From contig DATHEQ010000351.1 in assembly GCA_035318505.1 (NCBI GenBank), forward strand, positions 1 through 64,000: DNA of 64,000 bases. The letters run 5' to 3'. Shown here one piece after another: positions 16,464 to 24,621 of the stretch. Made by a program: the position numbers and the translations under genes. Under the pieces are notes generated by a model that saw nothing but the letters and a program-made list of their open reading frames with translations, made no database searches and had not been told where the DNA came from. The DNA is from DASWDH01 sp035318505 (GTDB taxonomy: Bacteria; Myxococcota_A; Polyangia; Polyangiales; Polyangiaceae). Positions within the stretch are counted from its first letter, which is position 1, and every line of letters begins with the position of its first letter.

Positions 16464-18257
16464 GTGGAAAACCCGCTTCTCTCCGACAAAAACGTCGATT
16501 TTCTGCTGTACGACGTGCTGAATGTCGAACAGCTGTGCGAGCTCACGGCGTTCCGTGAGCACGGCCGTGAAACGTTCGATCTTTTTCTGGCCGGTGCGCG
16601 GCGCATGGCGCGCCAGGTCTTGCTGCCGTCGTACCGGCGCATGGACGCGCAGGCGCCAGAGCTGCGCGACGGACGGGTGCGCCTCCATCCGCTGATGCGG
16701 GAAATCTATCCGCAATTGCTTTCGCTCGGCCTCGTCAACGCGACGCGACCGGCACAGGTGGGCGGACAGCAGTTGCCGATCACAGTGGCTTCGCTGGCCT
16801 CGGCTTACCTCATGGCCGGCAACGGAAGCGCGTACAGTTTCGTGGGGCTCACCTCGGCCGCCGCCCACCTGCTCGAAGCATTCGGCTCCGATTGGCTCAA
16901 AGCCGAATTCATGTCGCGACTTCATACGGGCGAGTGGACGGGCACCATGGCGCTCACCGAGCCGCACGCTGGTTCGAGCCTCGCCGACGTGACCACGCGC
17001 GCCACACCGACCGACGGCGGTTACTACCTCGTTCACGGCGCCAAGATCTTCATCTCGGGGGCCGATCACGATCTTACGGAAAACGTCGTGCAGATGACGC
17101 TGGCGCGCATCGACGGCGCACCGCCTGGCATCAAAGGGATCTCGCTCTTCGCCATTCCCAACCAGAGGCCCGAAGGCGGGCGTCTCGTTCCCAACGACGT
17201 GCACGTCGCGGGAGCCGTGCATAAGCTCGGATTTCGTGGAATTCCGAGCCTGATTTTGAGCTTCGGCGAGCGCGACGATTGCCGCGGATGGCTGGTCGGC
17301 GAGCGCGAGCGCGGCATTGCCCACATGTTCCAGATGATGAACGAGGCGCGCATCATGGTCGGCATGGGGGGCGTCGCGACCGCCTCGGTGGCGTATTACG
17401 AATCGCTCGACTACGCACGCACCCGCCCGCAGGGTCGCGGCCCAGCGGGGCGCGATCCGCAAAAGCCGCAGGTCGCGATCGTAGAGCACGCGGACGTGCG
17501 CCGCATGCTCCTGCGCCAAAAAGCGATCGTCGAAGGCGGGCTCGCCCTCCTCGCCACCACCGCGATGCAGGCCGACTTCGCCGCCCACGCCGATGACGCG
17601 CCCTCACGACGCCGCGCGGCGCTGCTGCTCGATTTCCTGACGCCTATCGCCAAGAGTTTCCCCGCCGAATGGGGCTTCGAAAGCAACGTGCTCGCCATGC
17701 AGGTCCACGGCGGTTACGGCTATTCGTCGGAGTATTTGCCCGAAGCGTGGCTGCGCGATCAAAAGCTCAACAGCATCCATGAAGGGACGACGGGCATCCA
17801 GGGCCTCGATCTCTTGGGGCGCAAAGCGGTGGCCGAAGGTGGCGCCGCGCTCGGCATTCTCGCCGAGGAGATCGCCCGCACCATCGCCCGCGCTCGCTCG
17901 GCGGGCATCGAAGACGCGTGGTGCACGCGGCTCGACCAAGCGATGACGTCGCTCATCGACGTGACCCAGCATCTCGCCGGTAAGGGGTTGGCCGGCGACG
18001 TCGAGGGGATGCTCCTTCACAGCGCGGATTATCTCGGCATGGCGTGCGTGGTCACCGTCGCCTGGCAATGGCTGCTGCAAGCGGCAGTCGCGCGCGAGGC
18101 GATGAACAGCGGGCGCGCGCCCGTCGAGTTCTACGAGGGCAAGCTGACGGCCGCGCAATACTGGCTGGCGAGCGAATTGCCGCGCGCGAAGCTCTTTGCC
18201 GACCTGTGCCGATCCGGCGAAGACTCCTACGCTCGCATGAAGAGCGACTGGTTCTGA
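16464..18257 (+). CDS. long-form acyl-CoA dehydrogenase (about 600 aa)
   Basis: A 597-residue FAD enzyme that introduces the alpha-beta double bond into acyl-CoA. The FAD/substrate motif TGTMALTEPHAGSSLADV appears near residue 155. GGYGYSSEYLPEAWLRD and the catalytic-glutamate region SIHEGTTGIQGLDLLGRK lie near 410-450. The additional C-terminal helical domain (about 450-597) is typical of the long FadE-like subfamily. The start is GTG 16464, giving MENPLLSDKNVDFLLYDVL, the usual N-terminus of this group. It lies 11 bp after tyrS. Role: fatty-acid beta-oxidation; the electron acceptor ETF is not encoded here. Confidence 0.93.
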   Translation: MENPLLSDKNVDFLLYDVLNVEQLCELTAFREHGRETFDLFLAGARRMARQVLLPSYRRMDAQAPELRDGRVRLHPLMREIYPQLLSLGLVNATRPAQVGGQQLPITVASLASAYLMAGNGSAYSFVGLTSAAAHLLEAFGSDWLKAEFMSRLHTGEWTGTMALTEPHAGSSLADVTTRATPTDGGYYLVHGAKIFISGADHDLTENVVQMTLARIDGAPPGIKGISLFAIPNQRPEGGRLVPNDVHVAGAVHKLGFRGIPSLILSFGERDDCRGWLVGERERGIAHMFQMMNEARIMVGMGGVATASVAYYESLDYARTRPQGRGPAGRDPQKPQVAIVEHADVRRMLLRQKAIVEGGLALLATTAMQADFAAHADDAPSRRRAALLLDFLTPIAKSFPAEWGFESNVLAMQVHGGYGYSSEYLPEAWLRDQKLNSIHEGTTGIQGLDLLGRKAVAEGGAALGILAEEIARTIARARSAGIEDAWCTRLDQAMTSLIDVTQHLAGKGLAGDVEGMLLHSADYLGMACVVTVAWQWLLQAAVAREAMNSGRAPVEFYEGKLTAAQYWLASELPRAKLFADLCRSGEDSYARMKSDWF

Positions 18258-18299
18258 ATCGCGGCGCCGGCGGGAGCGCGTCACGCTGGCGGCGTGCCG

Positions 18300-19436
18300 T
18301 CAGCGGTATTTGAGACCGGTGCCGGTATTGAAAACGACCACCCGGTCGCGCTCACCGATGAAACGGTTCTGACGGAGCTGGTCCAGCGCTGCCCAAGCGG
18401 CGCCCCCCTCCGGGCAGACGTCGATTCCGCTGATTCGCGCGAGCGCGCGCGTCGCCGTGCCGATCGTCTCTTCCGAAACCGTCACTCCGGTGCCGCGCGT
18501 CTCGCGCAGGGCCCGCAGGCAAACGAACCCGGCGATGGGTGACGGCACCCGCAGGCCATAAGCCGTCGTGTGCGGCGACGGCCAGGGTACGGTTTTCTCC
18601 GCGCCCTCTCTGAACCCTTTGACGACCGGCGCACAGCCCTCGGCTTGCACCGACACGAGCTTCGGCTTGGCGGCGCCCGGTCGGATCCATCCGAGCGCCT
18701 CCATCTCGTGAAATGCCTTCCACATCCCGACGAGGCCCGTACCGCCGCCGGTGGGATAGATGATCACGTCGGGGAGCTCGCCGTCGAACTGCTCGAAGAG
18801 CTCGTAGGCCATCGTTTTCTTTCCCTCGACGCGGTAGGGCTCGCGCAAGGTGGACACGTCGAAGGCGTCCTTCGGACCGTGGGATCGCAGGTACGCGCCG
18901 GCGTCGGCGATCGTCCCCGCCACGAGATGCACGTCGGCGCCATAGAGCCGGCACTCTTCGACGAACGAATGCGGCGTGTCTTCGGGCATCGCCACCGTGA
19001 CCGGGAGACCGGCCGCCGCGCCGTAAGCGGCCAGTGCCCCCGCGGCGTTGCCAGCCGACGGCGCCGACAGCGCGCGCGCACCGAAGTGCTTGGCCATCGT
19101 CACCGCGGCCGTCATTCCGCGTGCTTTGAAGGAGCCGGTCGGATTGCGCGCTTCGTCCTTGACCCAAACGCGTTCGCCAACGGGAAGGAGAGGGGTAAAG
19201 CCTTCGGAAAGCGTTACTTCGCCCGCGACGACCGGGAGCACGTCGCGGTAGCGCCAGAGCGACGAACCGCGCAGCGACGCGACCTCGACGCACCCTGGTG
19301 TGAAGGCGTAGTCGACACGCAAAGGCATTCCGCAGCGGGTACAAACGCCTTGCGCGCGCAACGGGTCGTGCGGCGTTTCGCAGGCAAAGCAAGACAGACC
19401 GCGGAGCAGGGGGTTGGGGCGCGAGGGTCGATGCAT
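18300..19436 (-). CDS. thrC: threonine synthase
   Basis: A 378-residue fold-type II PLP enzyme converting O-phosphohomoserine to threonine. PTGSFKARGMT carries the PLP lysine (near 105); GNAAGALAAYGAAAG follows, and the phosphate-binding PTGGGTGLVGMW lies near 225. Two Cys pairs near the N-terminus (CFAC and CTRC) resemble a small zinc knuckle found in many bacterial threonine synthases. Either ATG 19436 or GTG 19439 can be the start; both overlap the stop of the upstream methyltransferase gene (GTGATG), so the two genes are probably coupled. No other Thr pathway gene is nearby. Confidence 0.93.
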   Translation of the reverse strand: MHRPSRPNPLLRGLSCFACETPHDPLRAQGVCTRCGMPLRVDYAFTPGCVEVASLRGSSLWRYRDVLPVVAGEVTLSEGFTPLLPVGERVWVKDEARNPTGSFKARGMTAAVTMAKHFGARALSAPSAGNAAGALAAYGAAAGLPVTVAMPEDTPHSFVEECRLYGADVHLVAGTIADAGAYLRSHGPKDAFDVSTLREPYRVEGKKTMAYELFEQFDGELPDVIIYPTGGGTGLVGMWKAFHEMEALGWIRPGAAKPKLVSVQAEGCAPVVKGFREGAEKTVPWPSPHTTAYGLRVPSPIAGFVCLRALRETRGTGVTVSEETIGTATRALARISGIDVCPEGGAAWAALDQLRQNRFIGERDRVVVFNTGTGLKYR

Positions 19437-20248
19437 CACGGCTTTTTACACCATGCCGAAAAGGGTATGGGACCGAGAAACGCAAAACCGGGATCATCGA
19501 GCAGGCGGAGGATCGTCTCGAGCTCGTCGCGCGTGATGGCGGCCGCGTCGATGAGGGGACTCGAACGCATCGAGGAGAAGGTCACCGCCCAGAAGCGACC
19601 GACTTTGTCGCCGCCGTGCGACACGCGAAGACGGGCGTCGTGGTCGGCTTCGCTCCAGTGCAGTTGCTCGAGCAACGTCGACACCCTGCGCCCAAGATGG
19701 ACGTCCATGACTTCGAGACGATGGAGCGTGTCCCAGGCCGCGCGGGTGGCGCGGTCGAAGGTCGAGGCGCCCGGGTAGGCCGGATCGACCGCGCCCCACG
19801 CGCCGAAATCCGCCTCTTCCACGAAGAGCCATCCACCCGGGCGAACGGCTGCCGCCATGCGACGAATGGCGAGATGGGGACTCGAAAGGTGGGTCAGCAA
19901 AGCGCGGCAGTGCACGAGGTCGTAGTGCGCCGCTTCGAAATCGCTCTCGAGCACGTCGTGCTTGCGCACTTCGAGGCAAGGAACGTCGAGCGCCGTGAGA
20001 AAGCGCGGATCGATGTCGGCAGCGACGACTTTACCGCTCGGTCCCACGCGTTCGGCCATCCACTGAGCGATGGATCCGCGCCCGGCGCCCACTTCGAGGC
20101 AGCGCCAACCAGCGCGAATCCCGAGCGCCTCGAGGCGTTGGTGCGTGCCGGGGTCGCCCATCTCTTCCAGCGCGTGCAGGCGTTTGCCTTCGATCTCGGC
20201 CGGCACGCTGGCTGCGATGTACAGATGCTTCGTGCTCTTGCCTGTCAT
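19436..20248 (-). CDS. class I SAM-dependent methyltransferase (UbiE/Methyltransf_25 type)
   Basis: A 270-residue methyltransferase. Motif I is CLEVGAGRGSIAQWMAERVG (about residues 50-69), with VVAADIDPRF as the acidic ribose-binding strand and YDLVHCRALLTHL as motif IV. VRPGGWLFVEEADF corresponds to motif V-VI. ATG 20248 is chosen because the 131-residue upstream extension of the frame is antisense to other coding sequence and has no similarity. The 3' end is fused by overlap to thrC. The substrate is unknown; coupling with thrC does not by itself indicate a role in threonine metabolism. Confidence 0.86.
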   Translation of the reverse strand: MTGKSTKHLYIAASVPAEIEGKRLHALEEMGDPGTHQRLEALGIRAGWRCLEVGAGRGSIAQWMAERVGPSGKVVAADIDPRFLTALDVPCLEVRKHDVLESDFEAAHYDLVHCRALLTHLSSPHLAIRRMAAAVRPGGWLFVEEADFGAWGAVDPAYPGASTFDRATRAAWDTLHRLEVMDVHLGRRVSTLLEQLHWSEADHDARLRVSHGGDKVGRFWAVTFSSMRSSPLIDAAAITRDELETILRLLDDPGFAFLGPIPFSAWCKKP

Positions 20249-20314
20249 GCCGCCGCAACGTAGCACGATGGCGGCGGTCCGAGCCGCCGTCGCGTGGTGT
20301 ACGATGCGCGCACC

Positions 20315-20635
20315 ATGCGCTGTACCTATCGCTTTTGCTCTCTCGTTTTGCTGACCGGGCTCGGCGCCTTGTCTTGTGGCTCGGATTCCAAACCACCAGC
20401 CAAAACGGCGGGGCGCTGCGCTGAAATGGGTGCCAAGATGGGCATCGCCGGAGCCAAAACCGGCGTCACCACTGGCGTCGAAGGCGTGAAGGCTGTCGGC
20501 AAGGCCGTGGGTGGATTCGTCGAGGGTGGTTCGGAAGGTGCCGAGCGCGAGTGGAAGCAAGGCAAATCGGACACCAAGCGCACCGCCCACGGGGGCGCCG
20601 ACGAGGTCCGACAAGAGTCGAAGGACTGCCCGTAA
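20315..20635 (+). CDS. small secreted protein, possible lipoprotein
   Basis: A 106-residue protein. MRCTYRFCSLVLLTGLGALSC is a signal peptide with a candidate but imperfect lipobox at Cys21. The mature part is rich in Gly, Lys and Ala with repeated GxKxG units (MGAKMGIAGAKTGVTTGVEG) and a charged, hydrophilic end, suggesting an amphipathic or disordered chain. No family was recognised. It lies 20 bp upstream of the glutathione S-transferase gene on the same strand and could share its transcript. Confidence 0.65.
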   Translation: MRCTYRFCSLVLLTGLGALSCGSDSKPPAKTAGRCAEMGAKMGIAGAKTGVTTGVEGVKAVGKAVGGFVEGGSEGAEREWKQGKSDTKRTAHGGADEVRQESKDCP

Positions 20636-20655
20636 CGACACCCGAGAACGACGCC

Positions 20656-21291
20656 ATGATCACGCTCTACTATCACCCCGGCAACGCAAGTCTCACCCCG
20701 CACATTCTCCTCAACGAGATTGGGCGCCCCTTCGAGTTGTCGAAGATCGACTGCGACGCGGGCGAGCAGCGCAGCGAGGCGTTCCTCCGTATCAACCCGC
20801 ATGGCCGCGTTCCTACGCTCGTGCACGATGATCTCGTCCTTTACGAGACGGCGGCCATCGTGCTGCACTTGGTCGAGCGATTTCCCGAGGCCGAGCTGGC
20901 GCCCCCACCAAGCACCGATGCACGAAGCCTCTTCTACCGCTGGATCGCGCATCTCTCTTGCACGGTGCAGCCGGAGATGCGGCCTTTCTTCTACCCAGGG
21001 CAGCACACGAACGATCCCGCGCGCATCGCCGACGTCAAGCAAACCGCCGAAGCGCGCCTGCGCGCCATGTTCGAAGTCGTCGACCAGCAACTCGGAGACG
21101 GGCCCTTCTTGCTCGGCGATCGCTACAGCGCCGCCGACCCTTACTTGACGATGCTCGTTCGCTGGACGCGAAACATGGCGCGGCCTGCGCGCACCTTGCC
21201 GAACTTGGCGGCGCATGCCGAGCGCGTGCTCGCCCGTCCCAAGGTGAGACTCACCTTCGAGCACGAGCTGAAAACACCGCCTTACATTTGA
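20656..21291 (+). CDS. glutathione S-transferase family protein
   Basis: A 211-residue GST. The N-terminal thioredoxin-like domain begins MITLYYHPGNASLTPHILL, with the catalytic Ser/Tyr region at the start and the cis-Pro/glutathione motif RVPTLVHDDLVLYETAAI (about residues 50-70, including the ES/ET pair). The all-helical C-terminal domain contains GDRYSAADPYLTML, the GST N-capping box. ATG 20656 starts the conserved strand; longer versions are not supported. Likely detoxification or a thiol-dependent isomerisation; cytoplasmic. Physiological substrate unknown. Confidence 0.92.
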   Translation: MITLYYHPGNASLTPHILLNEIGRPFELSKIDCDAGEQRSEAFLRINPHGRVPTLVHDDLVLYETAAIVLHLVERFPEAELAPPPSTDARSLFYRWIAHLSCTVQPEMRPFFYPGQHTNDPARIADVKQTAEARLRAMFEVVDQQLGDGPFLLGDRYSAADPYLTMLVRWTRNMARPARTLPNLAAHAERVLARPKVRLTFEHELKTPPYI

Positions 21292-21509
21292 TCGCCACTT
21301 CGATTTCGCGCGACGGACCTCGCGCTGCGCGATTCTCGAATCACGTGCGCGGCAGCGGATTTCCGTTCTCGAAGCTCGGACGCGGCGCGAATGCAGTGGG
21401 CGCAGCATCACCTGATTGGGCGAGTCACCCGCATCACTGTCCTCTCGAGCATCTAAGGAATTGGCGCGGATCGCCGTTCTCGTAGTCAGGAAGAATCGAA
21501 ACGACTTTG

Positions 21510-21749
21510 ATGACCGACAAGCAGAATCGCCAGACGTGTTGCGGATGTGGCATCAGGCCCCCACAGACCTCCGTCAGTGAGGGTACGAGCGAGAACGCCT
21601 CCACGCTGCTCAGTACGCGCTTTGGATGGCGGGTCGTTCGGAGCAGCCAAGCGACTGGGGGAGGCGGGGTCGAATGGCGTTGCCCGGCGTGCTGGGAGGA
21701 TTACCGCGCGGGTCGATTGAACAACGTGGAGTCTCCGCGGCGTGCGTAA
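21510..21749 (+). CDS. small CxxC/CxxC zinc-ribbon-like protein (paralogue A)
   Basis: A 79-residue protein of no family I recognise, but with a clear paralogue at 62859-63092. Both share CCGCG plus PP near the N-terminus, STLLSxRFGWRVVR in the middle and WRCPxCWxxYxAxR towards the end. The two Cys pairs (C-x2-C near residue 11 and CPAC near 62) would suit a structural zinc ion. Conservation over distance between two loci argues that both are real genes. No signal peptide. A regulatory or nucleic-acid-binding role is plausible for a small zinc ribbon but unproven. No neighbour is shared between the two loci. Confidence 0.75.
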   Translation: MTDKQNRQTCCGCGIRPPQTSVSEGTSENASTLLSTRFGWRVVRSSQATGGGGVEWRCPACWEDYRAGRLNNVESPRRA

Positions 21750-22013
21750 TTGCCCCCGCTGCGACGGCGCACTTGGGCGACGGTCGGCGTAAGTCACCTA
21801 CACGAGGCCTGTCCGAGACGCGGCGCGCGCCGTCCGAAAAGCCGCCCACCAAGGGCCGTAGGACGAATTTGCCGTTTATTTTGAGGGAGCCATTCTGGGT
21901 GAACGACGCGCCGACGAGCGCCCGCGACGGGTGCCTTGGTGCGGATTGACGCTGCCGGAGGAAACACCTCGAGATGGCGTGATCGAGTCCGTGCACGCCC
22001 CGGGAGAGAGACA
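21750..22013. other. 264-bp gap before the aldo/keto reductase
   Basis: Several short overlapping frames cross this stretch on both strands, but none has a signal peptide, known motif or consistent codon pattern. I see no convincing gene. The only supported element is a strong ribosome binding site, GGGAGAGAGACA, immediately before ATG 22014. Confidence 0.4.
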
Positions 22014-22853
22014 ATGGAGAAACGGTCATTCGGTTCTACCCGATGCCACCTTCCCGTGATCGGGCAAGGCACCTGGCAAATCATGACGGCGGGGCGCCCC
22101 GCCGCCGTCGCCGCGTTGCAGCGCGGCATCGACCTCGGGATGACCCATCTCGATACGGCGGAGATGTACAGCGGCGCCGAGGAAGTCATCGCTGAAGCGA
22201 TCGCCGGGCGGCGTGACGAAGTTTACGTCGTGTCCAAGGTCCTTCCGCAGAACGCATCGCGGCGTGGAGCGATCACCGCGTGCGAGCGCTCGCTGTCGCG
22301 CCTCGGCATCGACAAGGTCGATTGCTACCTGCTGCACTGGCGCGGCAGCCACCCGCTCGAGGAAACCATCGGCGCGTTCCGCGATCTTCAGCGGCAGGGC
22401 AAAGTCTTGGCCTGGGGCGTCAGCAATTTCGATGTGCACGATCTCGAGGAGGTCGTCGCCATCGCCGGCGAGGGAGAGCTCGCCTGCAACCAGGTGCTCT
22501 ATCACTTGAACGAGCGGGCCATCGAGCACGCCGTGCTGCCGTGGTGCGAGAAGCACGGCGTCGCGGTCGTCGGATATAGCCCCTTTGGGCATGGGAGCTT
22601 TCCCCGGCCGCAATCGCCGGAAGGGCGCGTTCTCGAGGCAATCGCCGCAGCGCACGGAGCGACGGCGCGCCAAGTGGCCCTCGCGTTTCTCGTGCGGTAC
22701 CCGTCGCTTTTTGCGATTCCCAAGGCGAGCCGTTCCGAACACGCCGTCGAGAATGCAGGAGCGGGCAAGCTGCGGCTGACGAACGATGAGCTCGCGCAGA
22801 TCGACAAGGCCTTTCCGTTGGGCCGGCGTCCGCGCAAGCTGCCAACTTCGTGA
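22014..22853 (+). CDS. aldo/keto reductase
   Basis: A 279-residue TIM-barrel NADPH oxidoreductase. The catalytic tetrad is recognisable: Asp in THLDTAEMYSGAEE with Tyr four residues on, Lys in YVVSKVLPQNA, and His in CYLLHWRGSHPLEETI. NADPH-binding features occur near the C-terminus (FAIPKASRSEHAVENAGA). It resembles the Tas/YdbC-like bacterial aldo/keto reductases; the aldehyde or ketone substrate is unknown. ATG 22014 has a clear Shine-Dalgarno sequence; the upstream part of the frame has none. Monocistronic by appearance. Confidence 0.94.
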   Translation: MEKRSFGSTRCHLPVIGQGTWQIMTAGRPAAVAALQRGIDLGMTHLDTAEMYSGAEEVIAEAIAGRRDEVYVVSKVLPQNASRRGAITACERSLSRLGIDKVDCYLLHWRGSHPLEETIGAFRDLQRQGKVLAWGVSNFDVHDLEEVVAIAGEGELACNQVLYHLNERAIEHAVLPWCEKHGVAVVGYSPFGHGSFPRPQSPEGRVLEAIAAAHGATARQVALAFLVRYPSLFAIPKASRSEHAVENAGAGKLRLTNDELAQIDKAFPLGRRPRKLPTS

Positions 22854-23019
22854 GCTAGATCGGCTGCACGACGGGGCCGGTCACGGTGCGCTGTCGACCT
22901 TGGCTCGCGTGGCCGCGATGACAACCCTCCGTCTGCGGCATGAACCGAATCTTGCAGTCAGCACGGAGCCGCAGGGCCGAGGCGGGTCGGCTCATCGACG
23001 CTGTGCTAACAGTGCCGAA

Positions 23020-24621
23020 ATGAAACGCGCCTTCACTTGCTTGGGCATCGCACTAGCGCTCATGGCCGCACCCGGGTGCGGCAATCCATCCTCGTCCGCT
23101 ACGCGCGACGAGCTCGGCACGCAGCGCTCGCGCATCGTCGGCGGCATTGCCGATCTGAACCACCGCTACGTCGTGTCGCTCAATGGCTGCTCGGGCACGT
23201 TGATCTCGAAGCACACCGTGCTGACGGCGGGACATTGTTACGGCTCGGTCTCGTCGGTCGGGTTCGGTCCGAAAACCTCCGGCGCCACCACCATCACCAT
23301 CGCCAGCAAAGTCCGCGACCCCCTCTATCAGAACATCTGCGATCAGGACGCCACGTACGATCTCACCGTCGTCAAGCTGCAAGAGCCGGCCACCGCGCAG
23401 CCCGCTCCGCTGCTGCGGGCGACCCTCGACAACACGTCGAAGTACATCGGCCCGTCGTGGGTCTGGGTCGGGTACGGACTGACGGCGCAGGGTGGTACGA
23501 GTGGCACCAAGCGCGTCACGACGTTTCCCGTCGATCTCGTGGGACCGGCGACCGGCCGCGGCTCGCTCTGCGACATCCCGGATACGCTCATCTACGCCAC
23601 TTCGCACGGGCGCAACGCCTGCAATGGCGACAGCGGCGGGCCCTCGTTTTTTGTCTACGGCGGTGTCGAGTACCTCGCGGGTGTCGTGTCGTCGGGTGAC
23701 GACGCGTGCGTGCTCGACGACACGCAACAGAGGTCGGATCAGCCGCACATCGACCGATTCATTCAGATGCAGATCGACATGAACGAGGGAAACGACCCCT
23801 GCCGTTCCAATGGCGTGTGCGACGAGACTTGCAACATCAATGGCCAAGTCGGCGACCCCGATTGCGCGGCTGCGCACTGCAGCGCCGACGGCATCTGCAG
23901 CGAAGCGTGCGTCGCGCCGCGCGACCCAGATTGTGCGTCGGTCGACTCCGACAACTGCGGCGACAACGGCGTTTGCGATCTCAAGTGCGCGACGGACCCG
24001 GATTGCACGCGCGACTGCGCCGCCGAGGGAAACTGCATTCCGAATTGTCCCATCCCCGATCCCGACTGCGCCGGTCAAGACGCGGGCGCTCCCGACGCCG
24101 GTCGATCGGATGCGGGCAGCGGAGGATCGCTCGACGCGGCGGGACGCGACGGAAATGCCGTCGATGCATCCACTTCCGACATCGCGACGCCCGATGCGAC
24201 GACCCCCACGCCCGACGCGCCAAGCGGCGACGGAGCGGCGCGTGACAGCGTAGCAACCGACACCGCAGCGCCCGATGCGGTCCTCCGTGACAGCGCTGCC
24301 CGCGACACCGCGCCGCCCGATACCCTCCCTCCCGACGACGGCGCGGCCGGCGCAACCCCGCGCGACAGCGCTACGACGAGCGACGTTGGCCCCACCTCCG
24401 ATGGATCGGCCGGCGCCGGAGCAGGTGGAGCGGGCGGCGGACCTGTCAGCGACACCACTGCTAGTGGCGAAAGTGGCTGCAGCTGTCGATCGGTCGCGCC
24501 GCGTACCGGTTTTGGCGGCCGCGCGTCTTGGCTCTTGCTCGCGCTCGCCGTCACCGCGGCTCGCCGGCGCAGCCGTCGCTACGGCGAGGGCGCGACCGAG
24601 CCTGCCTCGCGACGCCCCTGA
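23020..24621 (+). CDS. trypsin-like serine protease with DPDC repeats and MYXO-CTERM tail
   Basis: A 533-residue secreted S1-family protease. Signal peptide ends in lipobox APGC (Cys20). The zymogen-like site RIVGG is at 38-42 and the triad is complete: His72 (TAGHC), Asp114 (TYDLTVVKL), Ser205 (GDSGGP). After the protease domain come four Cys-rich repeats each ending in DPDC, about residues 255-345. A long Asp/Ala/Thr/Ser-rich linker follows, then CSC, a hydrophobic stretch and an Arg-rich end: a MYXO-CTERM surface-sorting tail. Having both a lipobox and the tail is noteworthy. Extracellular proteolysis fits predatory or saprophytic life. The 3' end overlaps the convergent gene by 43 bp. Confidence 0.9.
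   Translation: MKRAFTCLGIALALMAAPGCGNPSSSATRDELGTQRSRIVGGIADLNHRYVVSLNGCSGTLISKHTVLTAGHCYGSVSSVGFGPKTSGATTITIASKVRDPLYQNICDQDATYDLTVVKLQEPATAQPAPLLRATLDNTSKYIGPSWVWVGYGLTAQGGTSGTKRVTTFPVDLVGPATGRGSLCDIPDTLIYATSHGRNACNGDSGGPSFFVYGGVEYLAGVVSSGDDACVLDDTQQRSDQPHIDRFIQMQIDMNEGNDPCRSNGVCDETCNINGQVGDPDCAAAHCSADGICSEACVAPRDPDCASVDSDNCGDNGVCDLKCATDPDCTRDCAAEGNCIPNCPIPDPDCAGQDAGAPDAGRSDAGSGGSLDAAGRDGNAVDASTSDIATPDATTPTPDAPSGDGAARDSVATDTAAPDAVLRDSAARDTAPPDTLPPDDGAAGATPRDSATTSDVGPTSDGSAGAGAGGAGGGPVSDTTASGESGCSCRSVAPRTGFGGRASWLLLALAVTAARRRSRRYGEGATEPASRRP

Noticed and set aside
21794..22189. 131-codon minus frame over the aldo/keto reductase start
   Set aside because: Antisense to a conserved gene with a good ribosome binding site; no motif of its own.
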